NCBI RefSeq assembly: GCF_018919165.1
Contig: NZ_JAHLQM010000006.1
Location: forward strand, 27,497 to 91,496
Length of the DNA stretch: 64,000 bases
Source: Amphibacillus sp. MSJ-3
GTDB taxonomy: Bacteria > Bacillota > Bacilli > Bacillales > Amphibacillaceae
Direction of reading: 5' to 3'
The first letter of the stretch is position 1, and the number at the start of each line of letters is the position of its first letter. The notes below the pieces were generated by a model. That model had not been told where the DNA came from and ran no database searches. It saw nothing but the letters and a program-made list of their open reading frames with translations. Position numbers and translations under genes: made by a program. This document shows positions 47,672 to 58,413 of this stretch, piece by piece.

Positions 47672-49969
47672 TTACTCTGTCCCCTTTACTGCCTGCCATG
47701 CTTTTTCAAAATCATCTCGATTTAGCAATAAAAACTCTTGGTCATCGAGTTGGTTATCCGTGATCCGTAAAGCTTGAAATTGAATGGCTTCATCAACTAA
47801 ATTAACAATAAATCGAGCATTACCTGTAATCGAATCCTGACTAAATGCATGAATTAAATATTCCTTAGCATCTTCTGTCAATTCATAACGATACCGTTTA
47901 ATATGGTAATTGGCAATTTCCAGCAACTCATCTGCTTGATAGTCTTGAAATTCAAAGTATTTTTTAAAACGTGAAGAAAGTCCTGGATTACTATTAATAA
48001 AACGTGTCATATCTTCTCGATAACCAGCTAAAATAACAACTAAATTTTCATTATGTTTTGTCATTTCATCAACGAGTGTATCGATCGCTTCCTTGCCAAA
48101 ATCATTTTCGCCACGGAATAAAGCATAAGCTTCATCAATAAACAAAACTCCACCTAATGCCTCTCGAATCTTTTGTTTTGTTTTAATAGCCGTCTGACCG
48201 ACATATCCAGCAACTAAATCACTTCTTGATGCAACAATAAAATGACCACGTTTTAATAATCCGCATTCTTTTAGTAATTTGGAATAGATTTTCGCGACAG
48301 TTGTTTTCCCTGTTCCTGGATTACCCGAGAAAACAGCATGAAGCTGAATTGGAACTGTAGGGTAACCCTGGTTTTTTCTACTTTGTTGAAGTTTAACAAA
48401 TGAGGAAAGCTTTTTAACTTCATCTTTAATATTATCAAGCCCGATTAATTGATTCAGTTGATCCATTGGCTCTGTATCATCTTTTTCATCTGTCATAACA
48501 GCTAAATCCTTTGACTCAATTCGCATATGATCAAGCCAGTCGTCGCTTTCCTTTATCGTTATGGCTGCCCCTTTTTTAAAAATTGCTTTCATCACTAAAT
48601 CCCGAACAGTTCTTGCGTTACCAAAAGTATCATCAACTTTCGCGCGTTCAATTAGTCCATAAAAGCTATTCAATGCTGTTTCAGTAAAAAAGTAATCATT
48701 ATCAAGTGCAGTCATTTCTGCAATTTCTAAAAGTTCAGTGATTTTAAAATCGGGTAAATGAATCATATTTTGTTCAGGAAAGCGACTTCTTAGGCCAGGA
48801 TTTGACCATAAAAACTGTCTCATTTCTTCAGGATAACCGGCCAAAATCACAGCGAATTTCCCTGCAAATTCACCACTTGTCATCGCTGAAACAAGTGTAT
48901 CGATAACCGCTTGCCCATAGTCATTGCCACTTCCATCGGGACGATGCAAACTATAAGCCTCATCAATAAATAAAATACCACCTACAGCTTCCCGAATATA
49001 ATTGATTGTATTTTCTTCACTTTGGCCAACAAAGGAGCCGACTAAGTGTGAACGATTAACTTCGATAATCTTTTTGGAATTAAGCAAGCCCAACTCATGA
49101 TATATTTCTGCAAGTAGGCGGGCAATGGTCGTCTTCCCTGTCCCTGGGTTTCCAGTAATAATCATATGAAGACCCGGTTCATCTACCATTTGAAAACCGA
49201 TTTCCTTTCGGTCTTGTTGATATTTTAAGTAATGGTAATATTGATTGATATATTTTTTAACTTGCTCCAAACCAATCATTGCTTCTAGTTTTTGTAATGG
49301 ATTAAGTCCTGTGGCTGAAGAGAAAAGATCAGGAATTGCTACCGATAAATCTGTTTCTAATTGTATAATGCTACGAATCGATTGGTTAATCTCACGTGTT
49401 GGCACGCCCGATCTTTTATTTTCAATCATGTCAATACTTTTATCAAACAATTGCGCTAAAGTTGACAATTCAGTTTTTAATTTCTGATCAATTTGTGCTA
49501 ATTGGGATTGAGTAGAATACGATGTTTGTTCAATCTTATTAGATTCTTGCTTATATTCCTCGATCATTAATTGCCATTCTTGAATCTTCTTTAGTTTCGT
49601 TGCATCAAAGTCTGTTTCACGGATTGTCCATTGGTTAATATTTAACTTTGTTAGCTGTTGTAAAACAGCACTGAAGTGAATAACGGTTTGTAAGGTGTCT
49701 AAAATGGCTAAATCTTTTTTTAATTGTTTAGCTTCTGCTAGTAATTTCAATGTTAATTGGTCTGCCATTTGATGTCGATTTAGGCGATGATAAGCGAGCA
49801 TTGTATAAAGAATGGCTTCAGCTTGATCGGAAAAGTCATGTGCTTCAGCCTGCATTTGATCTAAGGCACGTAGAACTTCTATTTCTCGATAAGGAGGAGA
49901 GTCTTCTATTTGAGTCCATTTAAGAAGCTCAGATTCCTTTATCTTTGATAAAATTAACTGATTCGTCAA
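47672..49969 (-). CDS. Tandem AAA+ ATPase, CbxX/SpoVK-related
   Basis: A 765-residue protein. About 220 helical N-terminal residues precede two complete AAA+ modules. Walker A motifs are TGNPGTGKTTIARLLAE (near residue 273) and SGNPGTGKTTVAKIYSK (near 548), each followed by GG(I/V)LFIDEAY Walker B and an Arg finger (SRF). SpoVK has one such module; here there are two, as in CbxX-related tandem proteins. The start is TTG with AAGGAG 9 bases upstream. It abuts yneP. The function is unknown, but the remodeling fold is certain. Confidence 0.88.
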   Translation of the reverse strand: MTNQLILSKIKESELLKWTQIEDSPPYREIEVLRALDQMQAEAHDFSDQAEAILYTMLAYHRLNRHQMADQLTLKLLAEAKQLKKDLAILDTLQTVIHFSAVLQQLTKLNINQWTIRETDFDATKLKKIQEWQLMIEEYKQESNKIEQTSYSTQSQLAQIDQKLKTELSTLAQLFDKSIDMIENKRSGVPTREINQSIRSIIQLETDLSVAIPDLFSSATGLNPLQKLEAMIGLEQVKKYINQYYHYLKYQQDRKEIGFQMVDEPGLHMIITGNPGTGKTTIARLLAEIYHELGLLNSKKIIEVNRSHLVGSFVGQSEENTINYIREAVGGILFIDEAYSLHRPDGSGNDYGQAVIDTLVSAMTSGEFAGKFAVILAGYPEEMRQFLWSNPGLRSRFPEQNMIHLPDFKITELLEIAEMTALDNDYFFTETALNSFYGLIERAKVDDTFGNARTVRDLVMKAIFKKGAAITIKESDDWLDHMRIESKDLAVMTDEKDDTEPMDQLNQLIGLDNIKDEVKKLSSFVKLQQSRKNQGYPTVPIQLHAVFSGNPGTGKTTVAKIYSKLLKECGLLKRGHFIVASRSDLVAGYVGQTAIKTKQKIREALGGVLFIDEAYALFRGENDFGKEAIDTLVDEMTKHNENLVVILAGYREDMTRFINSNPGLSSRFKKYFEFQDYQADELLEIANYHIKRYRYELTEDAKEYLIHAFSQDSITGNARFIVNLVDEAIQFQALRITDNQLDDQEFLLLNRDDFEKAWQAVKGTE

Positions 49970-50050
49970 TTGAATAACTCCTTTCTTTCACAATCTATTT
50001 TAGCACAATTGGAAGTGGTAAGACACTTTCAATGATTTGTCCCCAATTAA

Positions 50051-50083
50051 AAACTAGACCAGTAAATCCATGTGGTCTAGTTT
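50051..50083 (-). terminator. Aconitase terminator
   Basis: AAACTAGACCA and TGGTCTAGTTT form an 11-bp stem 8 bases past the acnA stop, with T-rich flanks. Confidence 0.85.
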
Positions 50084-50091
50084 TTGTATCA

Positions 50092-52782
50092 TTATTTAAG
50101 TTTATTTCGAAGTACCATTTGTAGAATACCGCCGTGACGATAGTAATCTATTTCAACTTCACTATCAAAGCGAGCAATAGCCTCGAATTCTGTTACTTTA
50201 CCATCCTCAGCTTTTGCTGTGACTACCACTTTTTGATTTGGTGTAATGGACTCGTCAATTGCTATATCTATTGTTTCACGTCCTGTTAATCCTAATGAAT
50301 CGGCACTTACTCCTTCAGGGAAGGCTAGTGGTAAGACACCCATCATCACAAGATTACTTCGGTGAATTCTTTCATAACTTTGTGCAATCACCGTTTTAAT
50401 ACCAAGTAAATTAGTTCCCTTAGCAGCCCAGTCTCTTGAGCTACCCATTCCATAATCATGGCCAGCAAAGATAACTAGCCCAGTTCCTTGTTCCTGATAT
50501 CTCATTGCAGCATCGTAAATAGGCATCACTTCTTCGGTTGGCCAATAAGTTGTATAGCCACCCTCAGTACCAGGAGCGAGTTGATTTTTAATCCGAATGT
50601 TAGCGAAAGTACCTCGCATCATCACCTCGTGATTTCCACGGCGAGAGCCATATGAATTAAAGTGGCGCGGTGTCACACCATTTTCTTGTAAATATCTACC
50701 TGCTGGCATATCTTTAGCAATTGCTCCAGCTGGTGAGATATGGTCAGTTGTAACTGAATCACCAAACTTCCCGATCACACGCAAGTTAGATAAAGGTAGG
50801 ACAGACTCTGGATCTTTTGATAACTTTTCAAAAAAAGGTGGATTTTGAATATATGTTGATTGATCATTCCATTTATAGAGATCATCATCTGTTGTTTCAA
50901 TAGCATTCCATTTTTGATTAGAATTAAAAATATTTTCATATTCTTTTTTAAAGATTTCAGGTGTAACAACCTTACTTACTTCATCCCGAATTTCTTCTAA
51001 GGAAGGCCATAGATCATCAAAATAGACTGGTTTGCCATTTTGGTCAAAACCTAATGGATCATCTTTAATATCAATATCGACTGTACCAGCTAATGCATAA
51101 GCAACGACCAAAGGCGGAGACGCCAAATAGTTTGCTTTAACTAATGGATGAATTCTCCCCTCAAAATTACGATTTCCAGATAATACTGAAGCAACCGTCA
51201 AATCATTTTTAATAATCGCTTCTTCTACTTCGGCTTCTAGTGGACCTGAATTTCCGATACAAGTTGTACAACCATAACCTACAAGGTTAAAGCCGAGTTT
51301 CTCCAAATACGGCATTAATCCTGCATCTTGAAGATATCGAGTCACCACTTTAGATCCGGGTGCTAATGATGTTTTAACATATTCCGGAACTTTCAAACCT
51401 TTTTCAACAGCATTCTTCGCAAGTAAGCCCGCACCTAACATGACATATGGATTTGAGGTGTTTGTACATGAGGTAATGGCAGCGATTGCTAGTGAACCAG
51501 TTTTCATTGTTGTTGTTACACCATTAGTATGTGTGATGTTTACTTCTTTATCGAATTCTTTTTGGTCTAAACCAAAACCTTGATTACCTGCTGGAGCCGT
51601 AATTGCATCATTAAATGATTTCTTCATATCTGAAAGCATGATTAAATCTTGCGGACGCTTTGGACCAGCTAAACTTGGTTCAAGTTCAGAAAGATTAATT
51701 TCAACTAATTCAGTAAATTCAGGATCCGGATCATCGGAATTATACCAAAGATTATTTTCTTTACAATACTTTTCAACTAGAGAAATTTGATCTTCACTTC
51801 GACCTGTTAAACGTAAATAACTTATTGCTTCTTCATCTACTGGGAAAAAGCCACAAGTTGCCCCATATTCAGGTGCCATATTAGATATCGTTGCCCGATC
51901 AGCAAGTGGCATTTGTTTTAAACCAGGACCAAAGTATTCAACAAACTTTCCAACTACTTTTTTCTCACGTAGAACTTGAGTAACTTTCAATGCAAGGTCT
52001 GTGGCTGTAATATCATTTGGCATTGAGCCTGTAAATTTAACACCAATTACATCTGGAACTGGGAAATAAGAAGGTTGACCGAGCATTCCTGCTTCTGCTT
52101 CAATTCCTCCCACACCCCAACCTAAGACACCAAGACCATTGATCATTGTTGTATGTGAGTCCGTACCTACAAGCGTGTCAGGAAAAACATCAAATTCACC
52201 ATCAGCGTTTTCGACCTTGTGGACAACGTTGGCTAAGTATTCTAAGTTAACTTGATGGACAATCCCAGTTGCAGGTGGTACTGCGCGATAATTATCAAAT
52301 GCTTTTTGTGCCCAATGTAAGAATTCATAGCGTTCAGCATTTCGTTCAAATTCTAGCTCCATATTAGCTAATAAAGCGGTATTTGTTCCGAATTGATCGA
52401 CCTGAACAGAGTGGTCAATAACTAGATCAACAGGAACTTCAGGATTAATTTGATCAGCTTCACCACCTAAATCAACAATTGCCTTTCTGAGTGATGCTAA
52501 ATCAACAACCGCGGGAACACCTGTGAAATCTTGCAAAATAACACGTGATGGTTTGAAAGGAACATCCGTTTTATCCGTTTTCCCCCAGTTTGCTAAACCA
52601 TTAATGTGTTCATCAGTGATGACACGACCATCGTACTGCCTAATTAATGATTCTAGCAAAACTCGAATTGAAAAGGGTAAACGATCGATTTCTCCTCTAC
52701 CTGCCTCTTCTAAGGCTTTTAATTGGTAGTAATTATACTTTTGACCATTGACTTCAAAAGACCTTTTCGTATTAATTGTCAT
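50092..52782 (-). CDS. acnA: Aconitate hydratase
   Basis: [4Fe-4S] enzyme (896 residues) interconverting citrate and isocitrate. Cluster Cys residues are in [15 protein letters not shown] and [38 protein letters not shown] and [17 protein letters not shown] bind substrate. The ATG at 52782 lies 8 bases after AAGGGGG; a longer frame from 52830 lacks support. Its place near sirA, tkt and yneP matches citB of B. subtilis. No citrate synthase or isocitrate dehydrogenase is in the window. Confidence 0.97.
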   Translation of the reverse strand: MTINTKRSFEVNGQKYNYYQLKALEEAGRGEIDRLPFSIRVLLESLIRQYDGRVITDEHINGLANWGKTDKTDVPFKPSRVILQDFTGVPAVVDLASLRKAIVDLGGEADQINPEVPVDLVIDHSVQVDQFGTNTALLANMELEFERNAERYEFLHWAQKAFDNYRAVPPATGIVHQVNLEYLANVVHKVENADGEFDVFPDTLVGTDSHTTMINGLGVLGWGVGGIEAEAGMLGQPSYFPVPDVIGVKFTGSMPNDITATDLALKVTQVLREKKVVGKFVEYFGPGLKQMPLADRATISNMAPEYGATCGFFPVDEEAISYLRLTGRSEDQISLVEKYCKENNLWYNSDDPDPEFTELVEINLSELEPSLAGPKRPQDLIMLSDMKKSFNDAITAPAGNQGFGLDQKEFDKEVNITHTNGVTTTMKTGSLAIAAITSCTNTSNPYVMLGAGLLAKNAVEKGLKVPEYVKTSLAPGSKVVTRYLQDAGLMPYLEKLGFNLVGYGCTTCIGNSGPLEAEVEEAIIKNDLTVASVLSGNRNFEGRIHPLVKANYLASPPLVVAYALAGTVDIDIKDDPLGFDQNGKPVYFDDLWPSLEEIRDEVSKVVTPEIFKKEYENIFNSNQKWNAIETTDDDLYKWNDQSTYIQNPPFFEKLSKDPESVLPLSNLRVIGKFGDSVTTDHISPAGAIAKDMPAGRYLQENGVTPRHFNSYGSRRGNHEVMMRGTFANIRIKNQLAPGTEGGYTTYWPTEEVMPIYDAAMRYQEQGTGLVIFAGHDYGMGSSRDWAAKGTNLLGIKTVIAQSYERIHRSNLVMMGVLPLAFPEGVSADSLGLTGRETIDIAIDESITPNQKVVVTAKAEDGKVTEFEAIARFDSEVEIDYYRHGGILQMVLRNKLK

Positions 52783-52830
52783 ACTCCATACCCCCTTGAA
52801 AAATTCTCGTAACGTCCCGATTTCATACAC

Positions 52831-53239
52831 TGAATACGGATAGACGTATTTTATATACTTTACTATTCTAAATTAAAAAAGCAAATAAGTAAAATATATC
52901 AGATCTTTTTATTACTTAAGTGGTTGCTCTAATCATGATTCGGAGGTAATTCTTATAAAAAATACTCTCTCTCTTATTTATCAAATATCACAAAAAAGAA
53001 GTAGTAGAAAAGTCCTTGTATGGACAAATGCCGGGCCATTGATTTTAACTAATCATTATTCGTAAATTAATGAATTAAAAGCCCTCCACTAAATGGAGAT
53101 TCTCTGTGCTATGCTGGGTAAACTTGAAATTATCAAATCATTTTTTATCCTATTGATAGCGTTTAAACTTGAATAGTAAATTAGTTAGAAGTCATTTTCA
53201 GATCATTTAAGTCAAGCAAAAGATCTCTTGCTATTATGA
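52831..53239. other. Spacer without a recognisable gene
   Basis: About 400 AT-rich bases between acnA and the histidine kinase. No frame with a good start and no copy of the repeat family. In B. subtilis this interval holds small spore genes (sspP, sspO and others); I saw none here. Confidence 0.5.
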
Positions 53240-54388
53240 CTAGGTTTTTTCCTGTTCAATTTTATTTGGATCATAGTGAGGTAATTGGATTTCAAACGTT
53301 GTTCCAACTTCAACATCCGGCATAACTTTAAAAAGTCCATTATGATTTTCAATAATTCGACTTGTGATCATTAATCCTAGTCCTGTTCCTTCTTCTTTAG
53401 TTGTAAAAAATGGTTCTTCTACTTTATGTATGAGTTGTTTGGGAATACCAGGACCTTCGTCACTAACATAAATCAAGCAAGTCTCTTCATACTTTTTAAC
53501 TTCAGTAATGATTGTTCCAGGTTCTGTCATCGCTTCGATAGCATTTTTAATTAAATTAATAAATACTTGTTTCATTTGTGAGCGATCAGCATAAACAACA
53601 ACATCTTCAGGACATATGAGCTCCAGTATGATGTTTTTTTTAACAGCCTGCGTATTTAACAAAGTGATGACATCAGTTATCATTGGTTTAAGCCACTGAT
53701 AAGAATGATTGTGTGTCAATGGTTTAGAAACAAATAATAATTCCGTCGAAATTTTCTCGATTTTCTCAATTTCATCAATAATTATATTATAATATTCTTC
53801 TTTTCGATTAATTCCGGCCTTCAATAGATCAATAAAGCCTTTTAAAGAGGTTAATGGATTTCTAATCTCATGTACAACTCCAGCTGCTAATTGGCCAGCT
53901 ACGGACATTTTTTCAGATCTGATCAAAAGTTCTTCAGCTTCTTTTTTATCACTTATATTTTTTACTAGAGCAAGAAATATTGTTTTTTTTGGATTCTTTA
54001 TCTGGATAGGTTTTACAACGAGATCAACCCAAACATTTTTTTCCGTAATACTTCTTAGTTGAATGGTGAATCGCTGGCGGTATGGGGTATCAAATTGAAA
54101 AGTATCAATAAAATCGTGATGTAATCTTTTTGGTATATAACGCATAACATTTTTATTAATAATATCTGAAGGTTGATAGCCCAATAGATTCTCTATTGAA
54201 CTAGATACATAAAGTATTCTACCTTTTCTATCACAAATACTAATGAGATCAAAACCATGATGTTCAACCCATTCAATAATCTCCTCGGGCAAATTCGCCA
54301 AATTATAACGAATTGGTGGAATATCTAGTGAAAAGCGAACTTGATCTTGTTTAACATGATAATATTCAATTTTCCGCTTAGAATACAC
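53240..54388 (-). CDS. PAS-domain sensor histidine kinase (sporulation-kinase type)
   Basis: A 382-residue soluble kinase with no membrane helix. A PAS domain (about residues 35-150) is followed by the H-box AAGVVHEIRNPLTSLKGFIDLL with the phosphorylated His. A GHKL ATPase follows, with FINLIKNAIEAM, YVSDEGPGIPKQL and EGTGLGLMITSRI. The H-box matches B. subtilis KinA-E kinases that feed Spo0F. It has no adjacent response regulator, as expected for orphan phosphorelay kinases. The start is GTG, 7 bases from GAGAGGAG. Which Kin it equals cannot be told. Confidence 0.87.
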   Translation of the reverse strand: MYSKRKIEYYHVKQDQVRFSLDIPPIRYNLANLPEEIIEWVEHHGFDLISICDRKGRILYVSSSIENLLGYQPSDIINKNVMRYIPKRLHHDFIDTFQFDTPYRQRFTIQLRSITEKNVWVDLVVKPIQIKNPKKTIFLALVKNISDKKEAEELLIRSEKMSVAGQLAAGVVHEIRNPLTSLKGFIDLLKAGINRKEEYYNIIIDEIEKIEKISTELLFVSKPLTHNHSYQWLKPMITDVITLLNTQAVKKNIILELICPEDVVVYADRSQMKQVFINLIKNAIEAMTEPGTIITEVKKYEETCLIYVSDEGPGIPKQLIHKVEEPFFTTKEEGTGLGLMITSRIIENHNGLFKVMPDVEVGTTFEIQLPHYDPNKIEQEKT

Positions 54389-54612
54389 AATTATACTCCT
54401 CTCAACTGAAGATAGTCTACCAGTACCTTACAATAATAACATATTTAAAACCATCTTATGAGTAAATCTTATTAATTATTCGATATTTTTTATTAAAAAT
54501 TGGTTAAACTAGCAAAAAAACACCTAATTTTTATTATAGGCATAAAAACTGTTAAAAACAAGGTGCCGTACGCGTAATAGTTAAGATTAACTATGTGCTT
54601 TTTAACTAATGA

Positions 54613-54644
54613 ATCCCTTGTACCTATAGGTACAAGGGATTCAT
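54613..54644 (-). terminator. yneF terminator
   Basis: Perfect 14-bp inverted repeat GAATCCCTTGTACC-TATA-GGTACAAGGGATTC just past the yneF stop. Confidence 0.8.
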
Positions 54645-54656
54645 TTGACAAATTTA

Positions 54657-54878
54657 CTATTTTTTATTTTGGTTATTCATTGCACGCATCATTTGTGTAA
54701 TCTTCTTTTGTGATGGTTTTTGTCCCATTTGCATCATTAATGTTCTTAACATTTGCTCATTAATTGGTGGATTTTTCTCTAAATAATTCATCATATATTT
54801 TCGGGCGATGAAAAAACCGAGTGCCACACCAGCTAATAAAGCAATAATGGCAATTAATATGACCCAACCTGTACCCAT
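54657..54878 (-). CDS. yneF: YneF family membrane protein (UPF0154)
   Basis: A 73-residue protein with one N-terminal transmembrane helix ([23 protein letters not shown]). A conserved charged tail holds [21 protein letters not shown], the UPF0154 signature. It lies next to sirA and tkt as in B. subtilis. GGAGGC lies before the ATG. Function unknown. Confidence 0.93.
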   Translation of the reverse strand: MGTGWVILIAIIALLAGVALGFFIARKYMMNYLEKNPPINEQMLRTLMMQMGQKPSQKKITQMMRAMNNQNKK

Positions 54879-55046
54879 AAATTCTTTGCCTCCTTCAAAT
54901 CATCTCTCATATAGTATATAAAACATCCCCCTAATTTACAATAGTTGCTTTAATAATACAAAAACCGATAAAATAGTGCTTCGTTCACGGGTAGAGTTTC
55001 ATTATCCGCCTGAGGTATTAAAAGAATAAATCAGACTTTCACTAGC

Positions 55047-55203
55047 TCTGCGATAAAGTGAAACTTCAATCAGTGGGGAACTTTATCCCCACTGATTATT
55101 AGTTAAACCAATCGGGCCGTTACTGTCAGTTGACCTCCCACTTACAATGCTTACTTTTCTTCGAATGCTGGGGGTGGGAATCCTACTGACAGTTACACTG
55201 CGG
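55047..55203 (+). repeat. Dispersed structured repeat, compact copy C
   Basis: The most compact complete copy. CTGCGATAAAGTGAAACTTC is followed by an 11-bp stem (AATCAGTGGGG/CCCCACTGATT) with an 8-base loop. The linker ATTAGTTAAACCAATCGGGCC comes next. A second long hairpin opens with CTGTCAGTTGACCTCCCAC, closes with GTGGGAATCCTACTGACAG, and has TTCGAATGCT in its loop. The end (CACTGCGG) resembles the beginning. It lies between yneF and sirA. Confidence 0.8.
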
Positions 55204-55380
55204 AAAAACTTATTTGATTGAATAATCATCCTTTAACCGGTCTTAGGGGACTTACTTTAATAGACGAAGAGACTAAAATTATAAGTAGTTGTTAAAAAAT
55301 AACCTGATCATTATATAGAAGATATAGAAGATTTCCCCTATATGATCTTCATCATATAACGAATCTAATCATTCAATCAT

Positions 55381-55761
55381 TTATCCATTTAAAACATTAA
55401 CTTGGCTTGTCCAATGCAGTTGACTTTTCTTTGGTGTTAACCAGCCATAATTATCATTGGTTAAATCAACAATAAAGGCATGCCGATCTATTTTTTCAAG
55501 TTGAGCAATGAATTGGCTGTCTAAAATCAACTGTTCTGTAGAAAAAATCGTGATCATTCGATCACTTAAATAAATAAATTGATTTGTTTGTTCGAATTCG
55601 TTATAGGGAATTGGACAGGTAATAAAATAAAAAGGTTTCTTTAGATCTGGTCGATTAGGCTCAGCCATGTAAGCGATAAAAAATCGATTTAATAAAGCTG
55701 TGTTATAAAAGTACTCATGATATACATCGTCTTCTATTAAAAAAATATGATATCGATTCAT
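55381..55761 (-). CDS. sirA: Sporulation inhibitor of replication SirA-like protein
   Basis: A 126-residue protein with weak but layout-consistent similarity to B. subtilis SirA (YneE). It shows an N-terminal YHIFLIEDDVYHEYFYNTALL, a middle ITCPIPYNEFEQ with the TxPIP pattern, and a C-terminal DNYGWLTPKKS matching the RYGWLNP element. Its position between tkt and yneF is the same. SirA binds DnaA at sporulation in B. subtilis. The divergence means function is inferred mainly from synteny. Confidence 0.78.
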   Translation of the reverse strand: MNRYHIFLIEDDVYHEYFYNTALLNRFFIAYMAEPNRPDLKKPFYFITCPIPYNEFEQTNQFIYLSDRMITIFSTEQLILDSQFIAQLEKIDRHAFIVDLTNDNYGWLTPKKSQLHWTSQVNVLNG

Positions 55762-55851
55762 TAAACAACCTCCTTAAATCAATTATATCTTATTGCTGAG
55801 CCCTAATTTGTCATAGTCTGTCATGAATTTCTTCTAGTTTTGTCAAAATAG

Positions 55852-55887
55852 AGAAAACCCGACAGTTTTAAATCAGTCGGGTTTTCT
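55852..55887 (-). terminator. Transketolase terminator
   Basis: AGAAAACCCGAC and GTCGGGTTTTCT form a 12-bp stem just past the tkt stop. Confidence 0.85.
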
Positions 55888-55892
55888 AATGT

Positions 55893-57890
55893 TTATTTAT
55901 TTGCCATAGCGATGTATCGATCTACAACATTCTCTACTGTAAATCCAAACTTAGCCATAACTTGACTACCTTCTCCAGATGCACCAAAACGATCGATGGC
56001 AAGGATATCGCCTTCATCACCTGCATAACGATCCCATCCGATTGAAGCACCCATTTCAATGGCTAAACGTTTCTTAACTGTTTTCGGTAAAACAGAATCT
56101 TTATAAGCCTGATCCTGTTGTTCGAAACGATCCCATACAGGTAAGCTAACAACACTTACGTCATATCCTTTAGTTCTTAATTTCGCTTGCGCTTTCACTG
56201 CAAGTTGAACTTCCGATCCTGCAGCGATTAAAATTCCATCTGCTTCAGCCTTTTCTGAAGGGCTAACTACATAACCACCTTTTTTAACACCTTCGTAATT
56301 TGTACCCTCGAGTGTTGGTAATCCTTGACGTGTTAATACAAGTAGTGTAGGACGATCAGTCGATTCCATTGCTAAGCGCCAAGCTGCTTGAACTTCGTTT
56401 CCATCTGCTGGACGGATAACCGAAATACCAGGCATTGCTCGGAATGCAGCTAGCTGTTCAACCGGCTCATGTGTTGGACCATCTTCACCAACCGCAATTG
56501 AATCATGCGTTAATACATAGGTTACTGGCAATTTTTGAATCGCTGATAAACGAACAGCTGGACGTAAATAGTCACTAAAGACAAAGAATGTACCGCCATA
56601 AACCTTAAGTCCACCATGTAGTGCCATACCATTTAGAGCGGCAGCCATTGCAAATTCACGAACACCAAACCAAATATTTCTTCCGCCATAATTTGTCTTA
56701 TCAAAGTCTTCTTCATCATTCATGCGCGTATTATTGGATCCAGCTAAATCTGCACTTCCACCGAAAAGACTTGGAACCACTTTAGATACTGCATTCAATA
56801 CCTTTCCTGAAGATGCACGAGTAGCTAAAGTATCCTCTCCAGGAGTAAATGTTGGAAGTTCCTTTTCCCAACCTTCTGGGAGTTCACCTTTTTGAACTAA
56901 TTCAAATTCTGCTGCAAGCTCTGGATAGGCATTTTTATATTCCGCAAATAATTGATTCCATTCTTCTTCAGCTGCTTGTCCAGTTTTAGCAACCTTTTCT
57001 TCAAAATCACGGTAAACTTCTTCAGGAACTTCAAAGTCTTTATGTTCCCATTTATAAGCTTGTTTAGTTAAAGCAACTTCATCTACTCCCAGTGGAGCAC
57101 CGTGTGAAGTATTTGAACCTGCTTTATTTGGAGAACCAAAACCAATCACTGTTTTAACTTCAATAAGCGTTGGTTGTTCTGTATTCGCTCTAGCTTCTTC
57201 AATTGCTTTAGTAAGTTCATCAACATCATTTCCATCTTCAACACGAAGAACTTGCCAGTTATAAGACTCGAAACGTTTTTTAACATTTTCTGAGAATGAT
57301 TTATCCAATTCCCCATCTAATGAAATATCATTTGAATCATATAGCGCGATCAATTTCCCTAAACCAAGGTGTCCCGCAAAAGAAGCTGCTTCATGAGAAA
57401 TCCCTTCCATCAAGTCACCATCACTGACTAAAGCATAGCTATAATGATCAACAATATTATAATGATCACGATTGTATTTGGCAGCTAAATGTGCTTCAGC
57501 CATTGCCATTCCGACTGTCATAGCAATTCCTTGCCCTAAAGGACCTGTCGTTGCTTCCACCCCATCCGTATCAGTTACTTCTGGGTGACCTGGTGTATTG
57601 GATCCTAGTTGACGGAAATTCTTTAAATCCTCAATCGATATTTGATAACCAGATAGATGAAGCAATGAATACAATAACATCGATCCGTGTCCAGCTGATA
57701 AAACAAAACGATCACGATTTACCCAGTTTGAGTTTTTTGGATTTTGGTTAATAAATTCTGTCCACAATGTATATGCCATAGGAGCGGCACCCATTGGTAG
57801 ACCTGGATGACCCGAATTCGCCTTTTGGATTGCGTCAATTGATAATGTTCGAATCGCATTAATAGAAGTCTGTTGCGTTTGATTTACCAT
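55893..57890 (-). CDS. tkt: Transketolase
   Basis: Thiamine-diphosphate enzyme of the pentose-phosphate pathway (665 residues). The ThDP/metal motif is [19 protein letters not shown] with [34 protein letters not shown] and [17 protein letters not shown] are also diagnostic. The ATG at 57890 gives the standard [18 protein letters not shown] start. AAAGGGGA is about 10-12 bases upstream. A longer frame to 57938 is unsupported. Confidence 0.97.
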   Translation of the reverse strand: MVNQTQQTSINAIRTLSIDAIQKANSGHPGLPMGAAPMAYTLWTEFINQNPKNSNWVNRDRFVLSAGHGSMLLYSLLHLSGYQISIEDLKNFRQLGSNTPGHPEVTDTDGVEATTGPLGQGIAMTVGMAMAEAHLAAKYNRDHYNIVDHYSYALVSDGDLMEGISHEAASFAGHLGLGKLIALYDSNDISLDGELDKSFSENVKKRFESYNWQVLRVEDGNDVDELTKAIEEARANTEQPTLIEVKTVIGFGSPNKAGSNTSHGAPLGVDEVALTKQAYKWEHKDFEVPEEVYRDFEEKVAKTGQAAEEEWNQLFAEYKNAYPELAAEFELVQKGELPEGWEKELPTFTPGEDTLATRASSGKVLNAVSKVVPSLFGGSADLAGSNNTRMNDEEDFDKTNYGGRNIWFGVREFAMAAALNGMALHGGLKVYGGTFFVFSDYLRPAVRLSAIQKLPVTYVLTHDSIAVGEDGPTHEPVEQLAAFRAMPGISVIRPADGNEVQAAWRLAMESTDRPTLLVLTRQGLPTLEGTNYEGVKKGGYVVSPSEKAEADGILIAAGSEVQLAVKAQAKLRTKGYDVSVVSLPVWDRFEQQDQAYKDSVLPKTVKKRLAIEMGASIGWDRYAGDEGDILAIDRFGASGEGSQVMAKFGFTVENVVDRYIAMANK

Positions 57891-58005
57891 TTTAAATGAA
57901 TCCCCTTTCAATTTAAGTACATAAATATGTACGTACAATTTTTGTGTACATGTATTATCCTATAATGAAATAGAATAATAAACAAGTCAAAATTAAAGGT
58001 TTTTT

Positions 58006-58239
58006 CTAATTATCTTTATTTTCACTTCTTAAACGCTTTACTTTTTCTGGTGTGACATCTGTTCCGTTTGGATCAACAATTGTTACTCCACTTAGTTGAT
58101 TTTTAAAAGATTGACGAATACTCTTTAAATATTCAGTCCTCAGCTTTTGTTGTTCTGCTTGCTCTTCTTTTGTTAATCCTGACTCTTTTGCTTTATTTGC
58201 TAACGCATTGATGCGTTCAAGTTTATTTTTAGATAGCAT
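58006..58239 (-). CDS. ynzC: YnzC family protein (UPF0291, DUF896)
   Basis: A 77-residue highly charged helical protein. The core MLSKNKLERINALANKAKES and QKLRTEYLKSIRQSFKNQL is diagnostic of DUF896. A disordered tail ends in RSENKDN. The ATG at 58239 follows GAGGG; a TTG two codons upstream is less likely. In B. subtilis ynzC is the third gene of the SOS-induced yneA-yneB-ynzC unit. Here the first two genes are absent. Confidence 0.93.
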   Translation of the reverse strand: MLSKNKLERINALANKAKESGLTKEEQAEQQKLRTEYLKSIRQSFKNQLSGVTIVDPNGTDVTPEKVKRLRSENKDN

Positions 58240-58343
58240 GGTCAATTCCCTCTTTTCATATTCACTATAAATGAGCCTTCTTTCTATCTATTCTAACTAA
58301 CTTCACCTCTGTTCTGCAACCTGGATGATTATCTAAACATTTG

Positions 58344-58383
58344 CGAACTAACGTTTGTCCCCCATGCTTGTTTATGATATAAT
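58344..58383 (+). promoter_or_regulatory. LexA box and lexA promoter
   Basis: CGAACTAACGTTTG at 58344-58357 fits the Bacillus LexA consensus CGAAC-N4-GTTYG exactly. It overlaps the -35 (TTGTCC, 58355-58360) of a promoter whose -10 is TATAAT (58378-58383) at 17-base spacing. Placement predicts LexA autorepression. The same box may also control the divergent ynzC. Confidence 0.9.
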
Positions 58384-58413
58384 GAATCGAAAAGAAGGAC
58401 GGAGGTTAATTAA

